Program-made: the position numbers and the translations under genes
NCBI RefSeq assembly: GCF_027497215.1
Contig: NZ_CP114904.1
Coordinates: 3,618,001 to 3,682,000 of the forward strand
DNA from: Micromonospora sp. WMMD812
GTDB taxonomy: Bacteria; Actinomycetota; Actinomycetes; Mycobacteriales; Micromonosporaceae
DNA: 64,000 nucleotides
Direction: 5' to 3'
The notes under the pieces: model-generated
Seen by the model: the letters and a program-made list of their open reading frames with translations, nothing else
Database searches by the model: none
Told to the model about the DNA's origin: nothing
Shown: in pieces, positions 47,806 through 57,012 of the stretch
Layout of the letters: every line of letters begins with the position of its first letter
How positions within the stretch are numbered: the stretch's first letter is position 1

Positions 47806-49110
47806 ATGGCCGACCCGTGGCTCGCCCTGGAATTCGGCGTCGATCCGGCGGAGCGGATCGCGCAGGTCGGTGCCGCCCACGAGGCGTTCCTGGCCGGCGG
47901 CACCGAGGCGGCCCGGCGGACCGACCGGCACCTGCGCGACGTGGTGGCCAACTCGTGGCGCCGCTCGGCCGGCGCGCTCCTCGACCCGGAGACCACCCCG
48001 CCCGTCGACCTCACCGACGACGCGTTGGAGAGCTACCGGGCCGCCCACCCGCTGGCCCGGGTGCTGCCCCTCTTCCGGGACCTGCTCGGCGGAATCGCCC
48101 AGGACGGCGCACACCTCATGGCGGTCTGCGACGCGCACGGGCGGCTGCTCTGGGTGGAGGGGCACCCCGGCGTGCTCCGGCACGCCGAACGGATGAACTT
48201 CGTGCCCGGCGCCCGCTGGGACGAGTCGCACGCCGGCACCAACGCCCCCGGCACCGCCCTCGCCGTCGACCACAGCGTGCAGATCTTCGCCACCGAACAC
48301 TTCAGCCGACCGGTGCAGCGGTGGACCTGCGCCGCGGCGCCCATCCACGACCCCGTCACCGGCCGGCTCCTCGGCGCGGTCGACATCACCGGCGGCGACC
48401 ACCTGGCCAACCCGCAGAGCCTCGCGCTGGTCCGCGCCACCGCCCGGGCCGCCGAGGCGCAGCTCGCCGCCGACCGGCCCGTCGAGCCGGGCGTGGCCAC
48501 CATCGCCGCGCTCGGCCGGGACGAGGCGGAGCTCCGGGTGGACGGCCGACGGATCCGGCTCGGCCGCCGGCACAGCGAACTGCTCGTCCTGCTGGTCGAC
48601 CACCCCGAGGGACGCACCGGGGAGCAGCTCGGCCTCGACCTCTACGGCGACGACCGGCTGCACCCGGTCACCCTGCGCGCCGAGCTGTCCCGGCTACGCC
48701 GGGTGCTCGGCCCCGAGCTGCTCGACTCCCGCCCGTACCGGCTACGGCCGACCGTGCGCGCCGACTTCCGTACCGTGACCGAACTGCTCGACCGGGGCGA
48801 CCCGGCGGGCGCGCTCGGGGCATACGCCGGACCGCTCCTGCCCGCCTCCGACGCACCCGGAGTGGCGCGACTGCGCCAGCTGATCGACGGCCAGCTCCGC
48901 GCGACCGTGCTGGCCACCGCGGACCCGGCGCTGCTGGCCGCCTGGACCGCGACGCCCGCCGGCGCCGACGACCTGACCGCCTGGCAGACCCTCGCCCGGG
49001 CGTTGCCGCCAGGCGCGCCGCGCCGGCCACTCGCGGTCGCCCGGATCCACCAGCTCGCGCGGGAGTACGACCTACCGCGCGCAACGTGGCTGCAACGTCC
49101 CGGAAACTAA
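47806..49110 (+). CDS. GAF-domain regulator with SARP-like C-terminal winged helix
   Basis: The 434-residue protein has an N-terminal helical/GAF sensor (about 40-225; ANSWRRS, AVCDAHGRLLWVEGH, GTNAPGTALAVDHSVQIF, HFSRPVQRWTCAAAPIHDP), as in AcoR-type regulators of alcohol or aldehyde catabolism. Unlike AcoR there is no AAA+ sigma54 module. Instead the C-terminus has an OmpR/SARP-like winged helix (RIRLGRRHSELLVLLVDHP, TLRAELSRLRRVLG) and a short BTAD-like helical region. ATG 47806 follows GAGGAGG. It lies 39 bases upstream of an ExaC-like aldehyde dehydrogenase, which it probably activates. Confidence 0.85.
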   Translation: MADPWLALEFGVDPAERIAQVGAAHEAFLAGGTEAARRTDRHLRDVVANSWRRSAGALLDPETTPPVDLTDDALESYRAAHPLARVLPLFRDLLGGIAQDGAHLMAVCDAHGRLLWVEGHPGVLRHAERMNFVPGARWDESHAGTNAPGTALAVDHSVQIFATEHFSRPVQRWTCAAAPIHDPVTGRLLGAVDITGGDHLANPQSLALVRATARAAEAQLAADRPVEPGVATIAALGRDEAELRVDGRRIRLGRRHSELLVLLVDHPEGRTGEQLGLDLYGDDRLHPVTLRAELSRLRRVLGPELLDSRPYRLRPTVRADFRTVTELLDRGDPAGALGAYAGPLLPASDAPGVARLRQLIDGQLRATVLATADPALLAAWTATPAGADDLTAWQTLARALPPGAPRRPLAVARIHQLAREYDLPRATWLQRPGN

Positions 49111-49149
49111 CGTCGCCGCCGTCACCGCACCTCGACGGCGGAGGTAACC

Positions 49150-50655
49150 ATGACTCGCTACGACGCGCCCACCCACTGGCAGTCCCGCTACGACCACTTT
49201 ATCGGCGGCGAGTACGTCGCGCCGCACGGCGGACGGTACTTCGAGAACCCCACCCCCGTGACCGGACAGACCTTCTGCGAGGTGGCCCGGGGCACCGCCG
49301 AGGACGTCGAGAAGGCACTCGACGCCGCGCACGGCGCTGCCGACGCGTGGGGCCGCACCCCGGTCGCCGAACGCTCGCTGATCCTCAACAAGATCGCCGA
49401 CCGGATGCAGGAGAACCTGGAATCCCTGGCGATCGCCGAGACCTGGGAGAACGGCAAGCCGGTACGCGAGACCCTCGCGGCCGACATCCCGCTCGCCATC
49501 GACCACTTCCGCTACTTCGCCGGGGCCATCCGGGCCCAAGAGGGCTCGCTCGGCGAGCTGGACGACGACACCGTCGCGTACCACTTCCACGAGCCGCTCG
49601 GCGTGGTCGGGCAGATCATCCCGTGGAACTTCCCGCTGCTGATGGCCACCTGGAAGCTCGCCCCGGCACTGGCCGCCGGCAACGCCGTGGTGCTGAAGCC
49701 GGCCGAGCAGACTCCCGCGTCGATCCACTACTGGCTCTCGCTGGTGGCCGACCTGCTCCCGTCCGGCGTGGTCAACGTGGTCAACGGGTTCGGCGTCGAG
49801 GCGGGCAAGCCCCTCGCCTCCTCGTCCCGGGTCGCCAAGGTGGCGTTCACCGGCGAGACCACCACCGGGCGGCTGATCATGCAGTACGCCAGCGAGAACA
49901 TCAAGCCGGTCACGCTGGAGTTGGGCGGCAAGAGCCCCAACATCTTCTTCGACGACGTGAGCGCGCAGTCCGACGACTTCTACGACAAGGCGCTCGAGGG
50001 CTTCACCATGTTCGCCCTCAACCAGGGCGAGGTCTGCACCTGCCCGTCGCGGGCGCTGATCCAGCAGGGTCACTACTCGGACTTCCTGGCGGCGGCGGTG
50101 GACCGGACGAAGGCGGTACGGCAGGGACACCCGCTGGACACCGACACGATGATCGGCGCGCAGGCCTCGAACGACCAGCTCGAGAAGATCCTGTCCTACC
50201 TGGACATCGGCCGGCAGGAGGGCGCTCGCGTGTTGGCAGGCGGCTCGCGGGCGGACCTGGGCGGTGAGCTCTCCGGCGGCTACTACGTGGAGCCGACCAT
50301 CTTCGAGGGCGACAACTCGATGCGGATCTTCCAAGAGGAGATCTTCGGGCCGGTCGTCTCGGTGACCTCCTTCGCCGACCTCGACGACGCCGTGAAGATC
50401 GCCAACGACACCCTGTACGGACTCGGTGCGGGCGTCTGGACCCGGGACATGAACACCGCGTACCGGGCCGGGCGGTCGATCCAGGCCGGCCGGGTGTGGA
50501 CCAACTGCTACCACGCGTACCCGGCGCACGCCGCGTTCGGCGGGTACAAGCAGTCCGGCATCGGGCGGGAGAACCACAAGATGATGCTGGAGCACTACCA
50601 GCAGACCAAGAACCTGCTGGTCAGCTACTCCCCCAAGAAGCTCGGCTTCTTCTGA
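49150..50655 (+). CDS. Acetaldehyde/aldehyde dehydrogenase, ExaC-like
   Basis: This NAD-dependent ALDH of 501 residues oxidises short-chain aldehydes to acids. Visible are the Asn motif [29 protein letters not shown], the general base [14 protein letters not shown], and the nucleophile in [18 protein letters not shown]. The [10 protein letters not shown] active-site wording and the ending [13 protein letters not shown] are typical of ExaC/AldA-type acetaldehyde dehydrogenases. It is preceded by a GGAGG site and followed by a DUF779 gene overlapping by one base; this pair with an AcoR/GAF regulator is a recurrent alcohol/aldehyde catabolism unit. Confidence 0.94.
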   Translation: MTRYDAPTHWQSRYDHFIGGEYVAPHGGRYFENPTPVTGQTFCEVARGTAEDVEKALDAAHGAADAWGRTPVAERSLILNKIADRMQENLESLAIAETWENGKPVRETLAADIPLAIDHFRYFAGAIRAQEGSLGELDDDTVAYHFHEPLGVVGQIIPWNFPLLMATWKLAPALAAGNAVVLKPAEQTPASIHYWLSLVADLLPSGVVNVVNGFGVEAGKPLASSSRVAKVAFTGETTTGRLIMQYASENIKPVTLELGGKSPNIFFDDVSAQSDDFYDKALEGFTMFALNQGEVCTCPSRALIQQGHYSDFLAAAVDRTKAVRQGHPLDTDTMIGAQASNDQLEKILSYLDIGRQEGARVLAGGSRADLGGELSGGYYVEPTIFEGDNSMRIFQEEIFGPVVSVTSFADLDDAVKIANDTLYGLGAGVWTRDMNTAYRAGRSIQAGRVWTNCYHAYPAHAAFGGYKQSGIGRENHKMMLEHYQQTKNLLVSYSPKKLGFF

Positions 50656-51146
50656 TGGGTGGCTCCGGAGAGGGCGCCGCGGTTCCCGGTCCGCCGGGCA
50701 CCGCGGCGCCGCCCGCGATTCCACCGCGCGCGGTGTCGCCTGCGGTCCCGCCGCCCGTGGTTCCGCCGCCTCGGGCGGTGTCGCCGATCTCGCTGCCGCC
50801 CGTGACGGATCCGGTGTCCGTGACGCCGGCCGCGGCCGAACTGCTGCGGTCACTGCGGGAACAGCACGGGCCGCTGATGTTCCACCAGTCCGGCGGCTGC
50901 TGCGACGGCAGCGCACCGATGTGCTACCCGGCCGGCGAGTTCCGCACCGGCGGCTCGGACGTGCTCCTCGCCGCGCTGCAGGTCGATGGCGTCCCCGAGC
51001 CGGTGGAGTTCTGGATGTCGAAGAGCCAGTGGGAGCTCTGGAAACACACGAGGCTGACCGTCGACGTCGTCCCCGGCCGAGGCAGCGGCTTCTCCCTGGA
51101 AGCCCCCGAAGGCGTGCGCTTCCTAACCCGCTCCCACCTCGCCTGA
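50655..51146 (+). CDS. DUF779 protein
   Basis: The 163-residue protein has a ~50-residue Pro/Ala-rich N-terminus followed by the DUF779 domain (HGPLMFHQSGGCCDGSAPMCY with its conserved Cys cluster, EFWMSKSQWELWKHTRL, GFSLEAPEGVRFLTRS). DUF779 genes nearly always follow ExaC-like aldehyde dehydrogenases; the Cys-rich loop suggests a metal-binding or redox helper. The TGATG junction couples it to the dehydrogenase. The disordered N-terminus is longer than usual, so a downstream start cannot be excluded. Confidence 0.88.
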   Translation: MGGSGEGAAVPGPPGTAAPPAIPPRAVSPAVPPPVVPPPRAVSPISLPPVTDPVSVTPAAAELLRSLREQHGPLMFHQSGGCCDGSAPMCYPAGEFRTGGSDVLLAALQVDGVPEPVEFWMSKSQWELWKHTRLTVDVVPGRGSGFSLEAPEGVRFLTRSHLA

Positions 51147-51185
51147 CCCCGACCCCCTCCCCGCCCCCCGGTTCCCCGCCCCGTC

Positions 51186-51255
51186 GATCATGCAGTTGTG
51201 GTGCCGATTTGCTGACGGTTCGCCGTCCTTTGTGAGACACCACAACTCCATGATC
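51186..51255. repeat. Palindrome GATCATGCAGTTGTGGTG, copy A
   Basis: Eighteen-base arms (17/18 paired) flank a 34-base centre containing CCTTTGTGAG. The reverse-oriented partner is at 52252-52319; both flank the DUF559 pseudogene. Confidence 0.9.
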
Positions 51256-51276
51256 GGCCAGGGTCAGAGAGCGGAG

Positions 51277-52123
51277 CTACGCGTGGAGGAGAGGCTTGAC
51301 CGTTGCGAGGATGTGGGCCGGGCGTTGGTAGAGGTCCACGTCGGTGAAGTAGCGCATTCGCCAGCCGTTGGCAGCGAGCCAGATCATCCGTGACCGGTCG
51401 CGTCGCAGGCGTTCCCGTTCGAGGTGGGTCCGGCCGTCGTACTCGATGCCCACGCGGCGTTCCCGGTAGCCGAGATCAAGCCGGTAGAGCGGGATTCCGT
51501 TTCTGTCCCGCACCCACAACTGCGGCTCGGGCACCGGCAGGCCGCCGTCGATCAGCAGAAGACGCAATTGACTCTCCCGACGGCACTCCGAACGCGGGTC
51601 GGCGAACCGGACCAACTGTCGTGCCTGGCATATTCCGCGCAGCCGGGCGTGGCGCACGATCTCGGCCGAAAGCTCCTCCGGCCGTCACGCCCCCACCCGC
51701 AGACGCAGGTCGAGCAACGGCATCGCGTCCATGCGGCGGACCGTCCGGGCAAGGTCGACGGCACATCGGGCAGCCGGTGCGCAGGGCACCCCGACCAGCC
51801 GTACGGAATCCCGGACCGGCAGCACAGCCTCGTGCACGATGACGCCCCTGATCCTCGGTACGACCACACCCGCCGGCACGATCACGTGGACGCCATTGCC
51901 GGCGGCTCCGAAGCCGTGCAGTCGAGCGCCGGTGGAGAATCCGACGACGGCACCTTCTGGGAGCCGGCGGAAGAGCGCCGCCAGCCGGCCGTTCCCGCTC
52001 GTCGGCCGGTCCGTAGACGCCTCTCGACAGCCGACCCAGATGCCCGGCCTCAAGTCGCTGTCTTACCTGCTCACGACTGATGCCGGAACCGATCAGATCC
52101 GAGTAGCGGTACAGCTGTGCCAT
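51277..52123 (-). pseudogene. Decayed DUF559 (Vsr-like nuclease fold) protein with AbiEi-type N-terminus
   Basis: Three pieces reassemble one protein of ~280 residues. The first, from ATG 52123, reads MAQLYRYSDLIGSGISREQV and RLEAGHLGRLSRGVYG, an AbiEi/type IV antitoxin-like winged helix. Near 51979-52000 the frame shifts to LAALFRRLPEGAVVGFSTGA ... MDAMPLLDLRLRVGA. There an in-frame TGA interrupts it (stop at 51685), after which the same frame reads PEELSAEIVRHARLRG and the DUF559 core (RLDLGYRERRVGIEYDGRTH, MRYFTDVDLYQRP). Two independent lesions make it a pseudogene. DUF559 genes are scattered and often degenerate in Micromonospora-type genomes. Confidence 0.85.
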
Positions 52124-52251
52124 GCCCCGGCACCCTGCCGCACCCCAGGAACCCACCCACCCCCACGCGGCGAGCCTGTGGACAACGTCCACCCCTGTGG
52201 AAACCGCCCACAAGCCACCCCCACGTGCTAGCCCCCACGCACCACCTCGCC

Positions 52252-52319
52252 GATCATGCAGTTGTGGTGCCTCACAAAGGCGCGAGTCGGCTGGAAACTG
52301 GCACCACAACTGCATGATC
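52252..52319. repeat. Palindrome GATCATGCAGTTGTGGTGC, copy B
   Basis: Perfect 19-base arms with a 30-base centre. Read on the minus strand its centre ends CCTTTGTGAGG like copy A, so A and B are inverted relative to each other with the pseudogene between them. Confidence 0.92.
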
Positions 52320-52324
52320 CACGC

Positions 52325-52380
52325 GGGGAGGGTGGGTGGGTGGGGAGGGTGGGGTGGGCGGGTGGGTGGGTGGGGCCGGG
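52325..52380 (+). other. G-rich tract with quadruplex potential
   Basis: About a dozen runs of three to four G separated by single T, C or A bases occur on the + strand (GGGTGGGTGGGTGGGG and similar). It abuts the stop codon of the excalibur gene at 52381, so in that gene's transcript the tract is C-rich 3' flank. It may act as a G-quadruplex or transcription barrier. Confidence 0.7.
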
Positions 52381-53154
52381 TTAGTCGTCGCAGCCGTAGC
52401 CGTCGTTGTCCCGGTCCAGGTCGTAAGGGTCGTCTCCTAGCACCTTCACCGGTCCGGTGACGTAGGCCGGACCGTTTCCGGAGCCGCCCGCGCAGTCGAC
52501 GTCGCTGGCGATGGGCACGCAGCCGCCGTAGCCCGGATGGCACTGCCGCTCCTGCTTCGTGCCGACGGCGACGACCTGGGTGACCGGCTGCTTGCTGACC
52601 ACAGACTTGATCAGTTTCCTTCCGGTCTGCACACCGTCGGTCAGGGTCACCTGATAGGTCAGGGTGCGCACGCCGTTCACGCCCTTGGTCCGGATGACCC
52701 GCTTGCCCTCGGCCAGATTGGGGTCCTTCACGGTGCGCTCGCCGTACTTGATGGTGGCCGTCTCCGTGACCGTGCGGGTCTCCACCTTCGGACTCGGGGC
52801 GGGGGACGTCTCGGCCGGCGACGGGCTGGCGGGTGGGGCCGGCGACGGGCTGGCAGGGTCGACCGGCAGCACTGGGGCCTCGCTCGTCGGCTCCTCGTTC
52901 GGCCCGGCAACGATCGGCTCGCCCTGCTGGGCCGCCGCGGCACCCGGCTGGCTCGGTTTCGGCTCCCCGAACACCGCGGCGACGACGGTTGTTCCTCCAC
53001 AACAGAGCAGCACGAAGGACAGCACCCCGGCGCCGACGATCGTCAGGGCCCGTTGCACGGGACTGAGCCGGCGGAACCAGTTCGGGCGAGCCGCGGATGG
53101 CGGGACGAACCCGGTCCCATGCGGCGGGGGAAATGGCGGCGGTTGATGTGTCAC
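52381..53154 (-). CDS. Membrane-anchored G5/excalibur domain protein
   Basis: The 257-residue protein has a Pro-rich cytoplasmic N-terminus, one TM (about 32-57, ALTIVGAGVLSFVLLCCGGTTVV), a Ser/Pro/Ala extracellular linker, a G5 domain (about 140-210; TATIKYGERTVKDPNLAEG, GVRTLTYQVTLTDGVQTGRK) and a C-terminal excalibur Ca-binding motif (DLDRDNDGYGCDD) with paired cysteines. Both domains are found in cell-wall associated proteins; G5 binds N-acetylglucosamine-containing polymers in some. The GTG at 53154 is my choice. The 224 bases upstream hold nothing recognised. Confidence 0.88.
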   Translation of the reverse strand: MTHQPPPFPPPHGTGFVPPSAARPNWFRRLSPVQRALTIVGAGVLSFVLLCCGGTTVVAAVFGEPKPSQPGAAAAQQGEPIVAGPNEEPTSEAPVLPVDPASPSPAPPASPSPAETSPAPSPKVETRTVTETATIKYGERTVKDPNLAEGKRVIRTKGVNGVRTLTYQVTLTDGVQTGRKLIKSVVSKQPVTQVVAVGTKQERQCHPGYGGCVPIASDVDCAGGSGNGPAYVTGPVKVLGDDPYDLDRDNDGYGCDD

Positions 53155-53378
53155 CCCGCCGAGTCTCGTCGCCGGACCCGTTCTAGAGATCCCCTGACTT
53201 GTTGCTTCACCTGCGACGACCGTCGAAGACGACAACAGCGCGGATGGTGACTGACAACAAAGGTAGTTGTGAGCTCAACCAGTCGACGAGGGCGTGAACC
53301 GATCGGCCAACGGGGACCGAGCCGAACGCGGTGGTCGCATTCCTCTTCGAGAACGAGGATCGCCGCGCCGGTGTCGGG

Positions 53379-54392
53379 TCAGCGGTTGTCCAGCAGGGGT
53401 TGGCGCGGGTTCCAGGGGGTGCCGGTGGTGGCGTCGTGGCGGCGGCGGGCTATCGCCGACAGCGCCTCCAGCACGACCCGGTTGCCCAGGTACGCGGTAA
53501 TGTCGGCGTGGTCGTACGGAGGGGCGACCTCGACCACGTCCACCCCGACCACGGGCAGCTCGTAGCAGCAGCGCCGGACGGCGTCGAGCAGTTGCCGTGA
53601 GGTGAGCCCGCCCGGCTCGGGGGTCCCGGTTCCGGGGGCCATGCCAGGGTCGACCACGTCCACGTCGACGGAGAGGAAGACGCCCTCGCACTCGTCGACG
53701 GCGATCTCGAAAGCCTCGGACAGGCAGGTGTCCAGCCCCCGCGCGACCAGCTCGGTCATCTCGTACGACCGCATCCGCTGCTCCGCCATCCAGGTGAGCA
53801 CGTCGGGGCCGGGCCAGTAGCCGCGCAGCCCCATCTGGAGGAACCGGTCGCCGCGTACCGCGCCGGATTCGATGAGCCGCCGCATGGGCTGGCCGTGCCC
53901 GTGCAGGCTGCCGAACTCGATGTCCCCGGTGTCGGCGTGCGCGTCGAAGTGCACCAGCGACACCCGGCCCAGCCCGTGCTGTCGGGCCACCCCGGTGGCG
54001 TCGGGCAGGGCGATGGAGTGGTCGCCGCCGAGCACGATCGGGATGGCGCCCGCGGCCGCGACCGTGTGGACGGCAGCCTCCAACGCCGACAGCGACCGCT
54101 CGATGTCGCCGGAGAACATCTCCACGTCGCCGGCGTCGTACACCCGCAGGTCCTGAAGGCCGTCGACGCGCAGCGCGAGGGACGGGCGGGAGCCGTCGTG
54201 CGGCAGGTAGCAGGCCTGCCGGATGGCGGACGGCCCGAACCGGGTGCCCGGCCGGTGCGAGGTGCCGCCGTCGAAGGGCGCGCCCACGATCACCACGTCG
54301 GCGTCGGCGAAGGACGCCGGGTCGGACAGGTCGCACGCGGGTACCCCGAGGAACGTCAGGTCCGGTCCGTACATGGCCCCGTAGCGGGTCAT
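53379..54392 (-). CDS. speB: Agmatinase (ureohydrolase family)
   Basis: This is predicted to hydrolyse agmatine to putrescine and urea; guanidinobutyrase is the main alternative. The 337-residue Mn-dependent protein carries LGGDHSIALP, HFDAHADTGDIEFG and SVDVDVVDPGMAPGTGTPEPGG, the full set of binuclear manganese ligands. The ATG overlaps the saccharopine-dehydrogenase-like gene by 4 bases. It is the last gene of the polyamine transport/catabolism operon, which supports a polyamine substrate. Confidence 0.9.
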   Translation of the reverse strand: MTRYGAMYGPDLTFLGVPACDLSDPASFADADVVIVGAPFDGGTSHRPGTRFGPSAIRQACYLPHDGSRPSLALRVDGLQDLRVYDAGDVEMFSGDIERSLSALEAAVHTVAAAGAIPIVLGGDHSIALPDATGVARQHGLGRVSLVHFDAHADTGDIEFGSLHGHGQPMRRLIESGAVRGDRFLQMGLRGYWPGPDVLTWMAEQRMRSYEMTELVARGLDTCLSEAFEIAVDECEGVFLSVDVDVVDPGMAPGTGTPEPGGLTSRQLLDAVRRCCYELPVVGVDVVEVAPPYDHADITAYLGNRVVLEALSAIARRRHDATTGTPWNPRQPLLDNR

Positions 54393-55591
54393 CGCTCCTC
54401 CATCCCCCACGGCGAACCGTAGCCGGCGAGCAGGTCGAGGAAGGGACGAGGCGGCAGCGCCTCCGGGCCGAGCACGCCCGTCCCGGCCCACGCGCCACCG
54501 GCCAGCAGCTCCAGGGCCACCACGGGGTTGACCGCGGTCTGCCAGACCACCGCCTGGTGGCCGTACTCCTTCATCGACCACTCGTTGTCGACGACGTGGT
54601 AGAGGTAGACCCGGCGGGGCCGGCCGTCGACGCCGGTGCCGGTGACGTACGTGCCGGCGCAGGTCTTACCGCGCATCCGCCCGCCCAGCGTGGCGGGATC
54701 CGGCAGGCACGCGGCCACCACGTCGCGCGGGGACACCGAGAGGTCACCCACCCGCACCGGTGCCACCGAGTCCAGGCCGAGCTTGTGCAACGTCTTGAGC
54801 ACCTCGATGAACTCGTCGCCGAGCCCGTACTTGAAGGTGACCCGCTTCGCGTCGACCCAGCGCGGGACGAGCAGCACCTCCTCGTGCTCCACGTTGACGC
54901 ACTCGACCGGGCCGATGCCCTCGGGGAAGTCGAAGACCTCCGGTTCGGAGAAGGGCGGTGTGGTGTACCAGCCGCGCTCGGCCGCCCAGACCACCGGCGG
55001 GTTCAGGCACTCCTCGATGGTCGTCCAGATCGAGAACGACGGTGCGAAGTCGTAGCCGTCGACGGTCAGGTTCGCGCCGTCGCGGATCCCGATCTCGTCA
55101 ATCTCGCTGAACAGCTCGTCGGCGGCGTACCGGGCGAAGACGTCGGAGAGGCCCGGCTCGACACCGATGCCGCACAGCGCGAGCCGGCCGGTCTCGGCCC
55201 ACCGCTCGGCGGCCGCGAACTGCTCGTCGCCGAGCTTGACGCCGGTCTGCGAGTGCGGGTGCGACGGGTGCGGTCGGGACAGCGACATCGCCATGTCCAG
55301 GTAGTCCGCGCCGGCCGCGAAGGCGCCCTCGAAGACCGGCATGACGAAGCGCGGGTCGACCGCGTTGAGCACGTTGGTGATCCGGTGCTCCCGGCAGAGC
55401 GCGGCGACCGCGTCGGCCGACGAGGCGTCGACCGGGGCGGCGACGAACCGGGCGTCGTGGTCGGCGATGGCCCGGCTGGCCCGACCCAGGTCGTAGTCGG
55501 CCACCACCATGATCTCGAAGAAGGAACGGCGGGCGGCGATGGCGACGGCGGCGGAGCCGACGCCACCGGCCCCGACGAGCAGGATGCGCAT
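54389..55591 (-). CDS. Saccharopine dehydrogenase-family NAD(P) oxidoreductase
   Basis: The 400-residue protein starts MRILLVGAGGVGSAAVAIAARR (Rossmann GxGGxG) and has the family's DYLDMAMSLSRP and GIGVEPGLSDVFARY motifs, then a substrate domain (GYDFAPSFSIWTTIEECLNPP). This family includes saccharopine reductase, homospermidine synthase and carboxynorspermidine dehydrogenase. Length and context (between agmatinase and a PuuB-like oxidase, in a Pot operon) favour a polyamine-type imine reductase, but no substrate residues prove it. ATG/TGA overlaps couple it to both neighbours. Confidence 0.85.
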   Translation of the reverse strand: MRILLVGAGGVGSAAVAIAARRSFFEIMVVADYDLGRASRAIADHDARFVAAPVDASSADAVAALCREHRITNVLNAVDPRFVMPVFEGAFAAGADYLDMAMSLSRPHPSHPHSQTGVKLGDEQFAAAERWAETGRLALCGIGVEPGLSDVFARYAADELFSEIDEIGIRDGANLTVDGYDFAPSFSIWTTIEECLNPPVVWAAERGWYTTPPFSEPEVFDFPEGIGPVECVNVEHEEVLLVPRWVDAKRVTFKYGLGDEFIEVLKTLHKLGLDSVAPVRVGDLSVSPRDVVAACLPDPATLGGRMRGKTCAGTYVTGTGVDGRPRRVYLYHVVDNEWSMKEYGHQAVVWQTAVNPVVALELLAGGAWAGTGVLGPEALPPRPFLDLLAGYGSPWGMEER

Positions 55592-57012
55592 CAGGAATCG
55601 AACCCCAAACCAAGACGATCGAGCGTACGGAGCCAGAGGTTGCGCCGCCCCTCGCGCGCGTCGGCGCGGGCGAGCGACCAGCGGGTGAGGTTGATGCCGG
55701 CCGCGCGGAACGGCTCCGGCGGGAACGGCATCGGCGCGCTGCGCACCAGGTCGAGCCGGGTCAGCGGGGTGTCCGCGCCGGCCAGCAGGTCGAGCATGAC
55801 CCGGGCGCCGAACCGGGTGGCCCCGACGCCGAGGCCGGTGAACCCGGCCGCGTACGCCAGCCGTCCGTCGTAGGCGGTGCCGAAGAACGGGCAGAACCGG
55901 GTGCAGGTGTCGATCACCCCGCCCCAGCGGTGGCTGAACCGCAGGCCGTCCAGCTGGGGAAAGGTGGTGAAGAAGTGCGCGGCGAGCGTGGTGAAGGTGG
56001 CCGGCCGCTGTTCCAGCGCGGGGGCCATCCGGTTGCCGTAGTGGTAGACGGCGTCGTAGCCGCCGAAGAGGATCCGGTCGTCGCGGGTGATCCGGTAGTA
56101 GTGGAACTGGTTGCCGGTGTCGGCGAGCCCCTGGCGGTTGGCCCACCCGATCGCCTTGCGCTGCGCGGCGGTGAGCGGCTCGGTCATCAGCGCGTAGTCG
56201 TAGACCGGCACCAGCCAGGCCCGCAGCCGGCGCAGCAGCGGCGGGAACGCGTTCGTGGCGAGCACCACCCGGCCGGCCCGCACGCTGCCGGGGGCGGCGT
56301 CCGCGCCGCCGGCGGTGACCGCCCGCAGCGCGCCGCCGTCGCGGCGCAGCCCGGTCACCCGGGTGTGCTCGGCGATCCGCACGCCGAGGCTCAGGCAGGC
56401 CCGGCGCAGCCCCCAGGCAAGCTTGGCCGGGTCGAGCAGGGCGACCCGGTCGGCGTCCCAGAGCGCGCCGAGGTACGTCGGTGAGTCCACCTCGGCGCGT
56501 ACCTCGTCGCGGTCGAGCAGCCGCACGTCGCGGCCGTAGCGGCGGCCCAGTTCGGCCTCCTCCGCGAGCCCGTCCAGCTGGTACGGCTCGACCGCGACCG
56601 CCAGCTCACCGGTGCGCTCGAAGTCGCAGTCGATGCCGTACTCGGCGATCGTGTCCGCGATGGCGTCCAGGTTCTCCCGGCCCAGCCGTTCCAGCTCCTC
56701 GATCTCGTCGGGGAACCGCTCGACCCCGTTGGCCAGGCCGTGGGTGAGCGAGGCGGCGCAGAAGCCGCCGTTGCGCCCGGACGCCGCCCACCCGCAGGTG
56801 CCCGCCTCGAGCAGCAGCACGTCCCGCCCGGGGTCGTCCCGCTTGGCCAGCAGCGCCGCCCAGAGCCCGCTGTACCCGCCGCCGATCACGAGCAGGTCGG
56901 CGGTGTGGGTGCCCCGCAGCGGCGGGAGCGGGTCGGGGCGTTCCGGGCGGTCGAGCCAGTGCGGCACGGGCGCCGCGTCGGCCAGCGCCCGGCCGGTATG
57001 CGGACCGGTCAT
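55591..57012 (-). CDS. FAD-dependent amine oxidoreductase, PuuB-like
   Basis: The 473-residue DAO-family flavoprotein has the ADP-binding VIGGGYSGLWAALLAK, the ATG-like CGWAASGRNGGF motif typical of PuuB/OrdL gamma-glutamylputrescine oxidases, and a late FAD motif AAGFTGLGVGATRFGARVM. It would oxidise putrescine, a glutamylated or an acetylated polyamine to the aldehyde. No gamma-glutamylputrescine synthetase (PuuA) gene is in the window, so the exact substrate is open. It overlaps the permease gene by 4 bases and the next gene by 1. Confidence 0.9.
   Translation of the reverse strand: MTGPHTGRALADAAPVPHWLDRPERPDPLPPLRGTHTADLLVIGGGYSGLWAALLAKRDDPGRDVLLLEAGTCGWAASGRNGGFCAASLTHGLANGVERFPDEIEELERLGRENLDAIADTIAEYGIDCDFERTGELAVAVEPYQLDGLAEEAELGRRYGRDVRLLDRDEVRAEVDSPTYLGALWDADRVALLDPAKLAWGLRRACLSLGVRIAEHTRVTGLRRDGGALRAVTAGGADAAPGSVRAGRVVLATNAFPPLLRRLRAWLVPVYDYALMTEPLTAAQRKAIGWANRQGLADTGNQFHYYRITRDDRILFGGYDAVYHYGNRMAPALEQRPATFTTLAAHFFTTFPQLDGLRFSHRWGGVIDTCTRFCPFFGTAYDGRLAYAAGFTGLGVGATRFGARVMLDLLAGADTPLTRLDLVRSAPMPFPPEPFRAAGINLTRWSLARADAREGRRNLWLRTLDRLGLGFDS

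Noticed and set aside
51277..52123. Functional abortive-infection or toxin-antitoxin gene
   Set aside because: The AbiEi-like N-terminus and DUF559 core are separated by a frameshift and an in-frame TGA; no toxin partner is adjacent.
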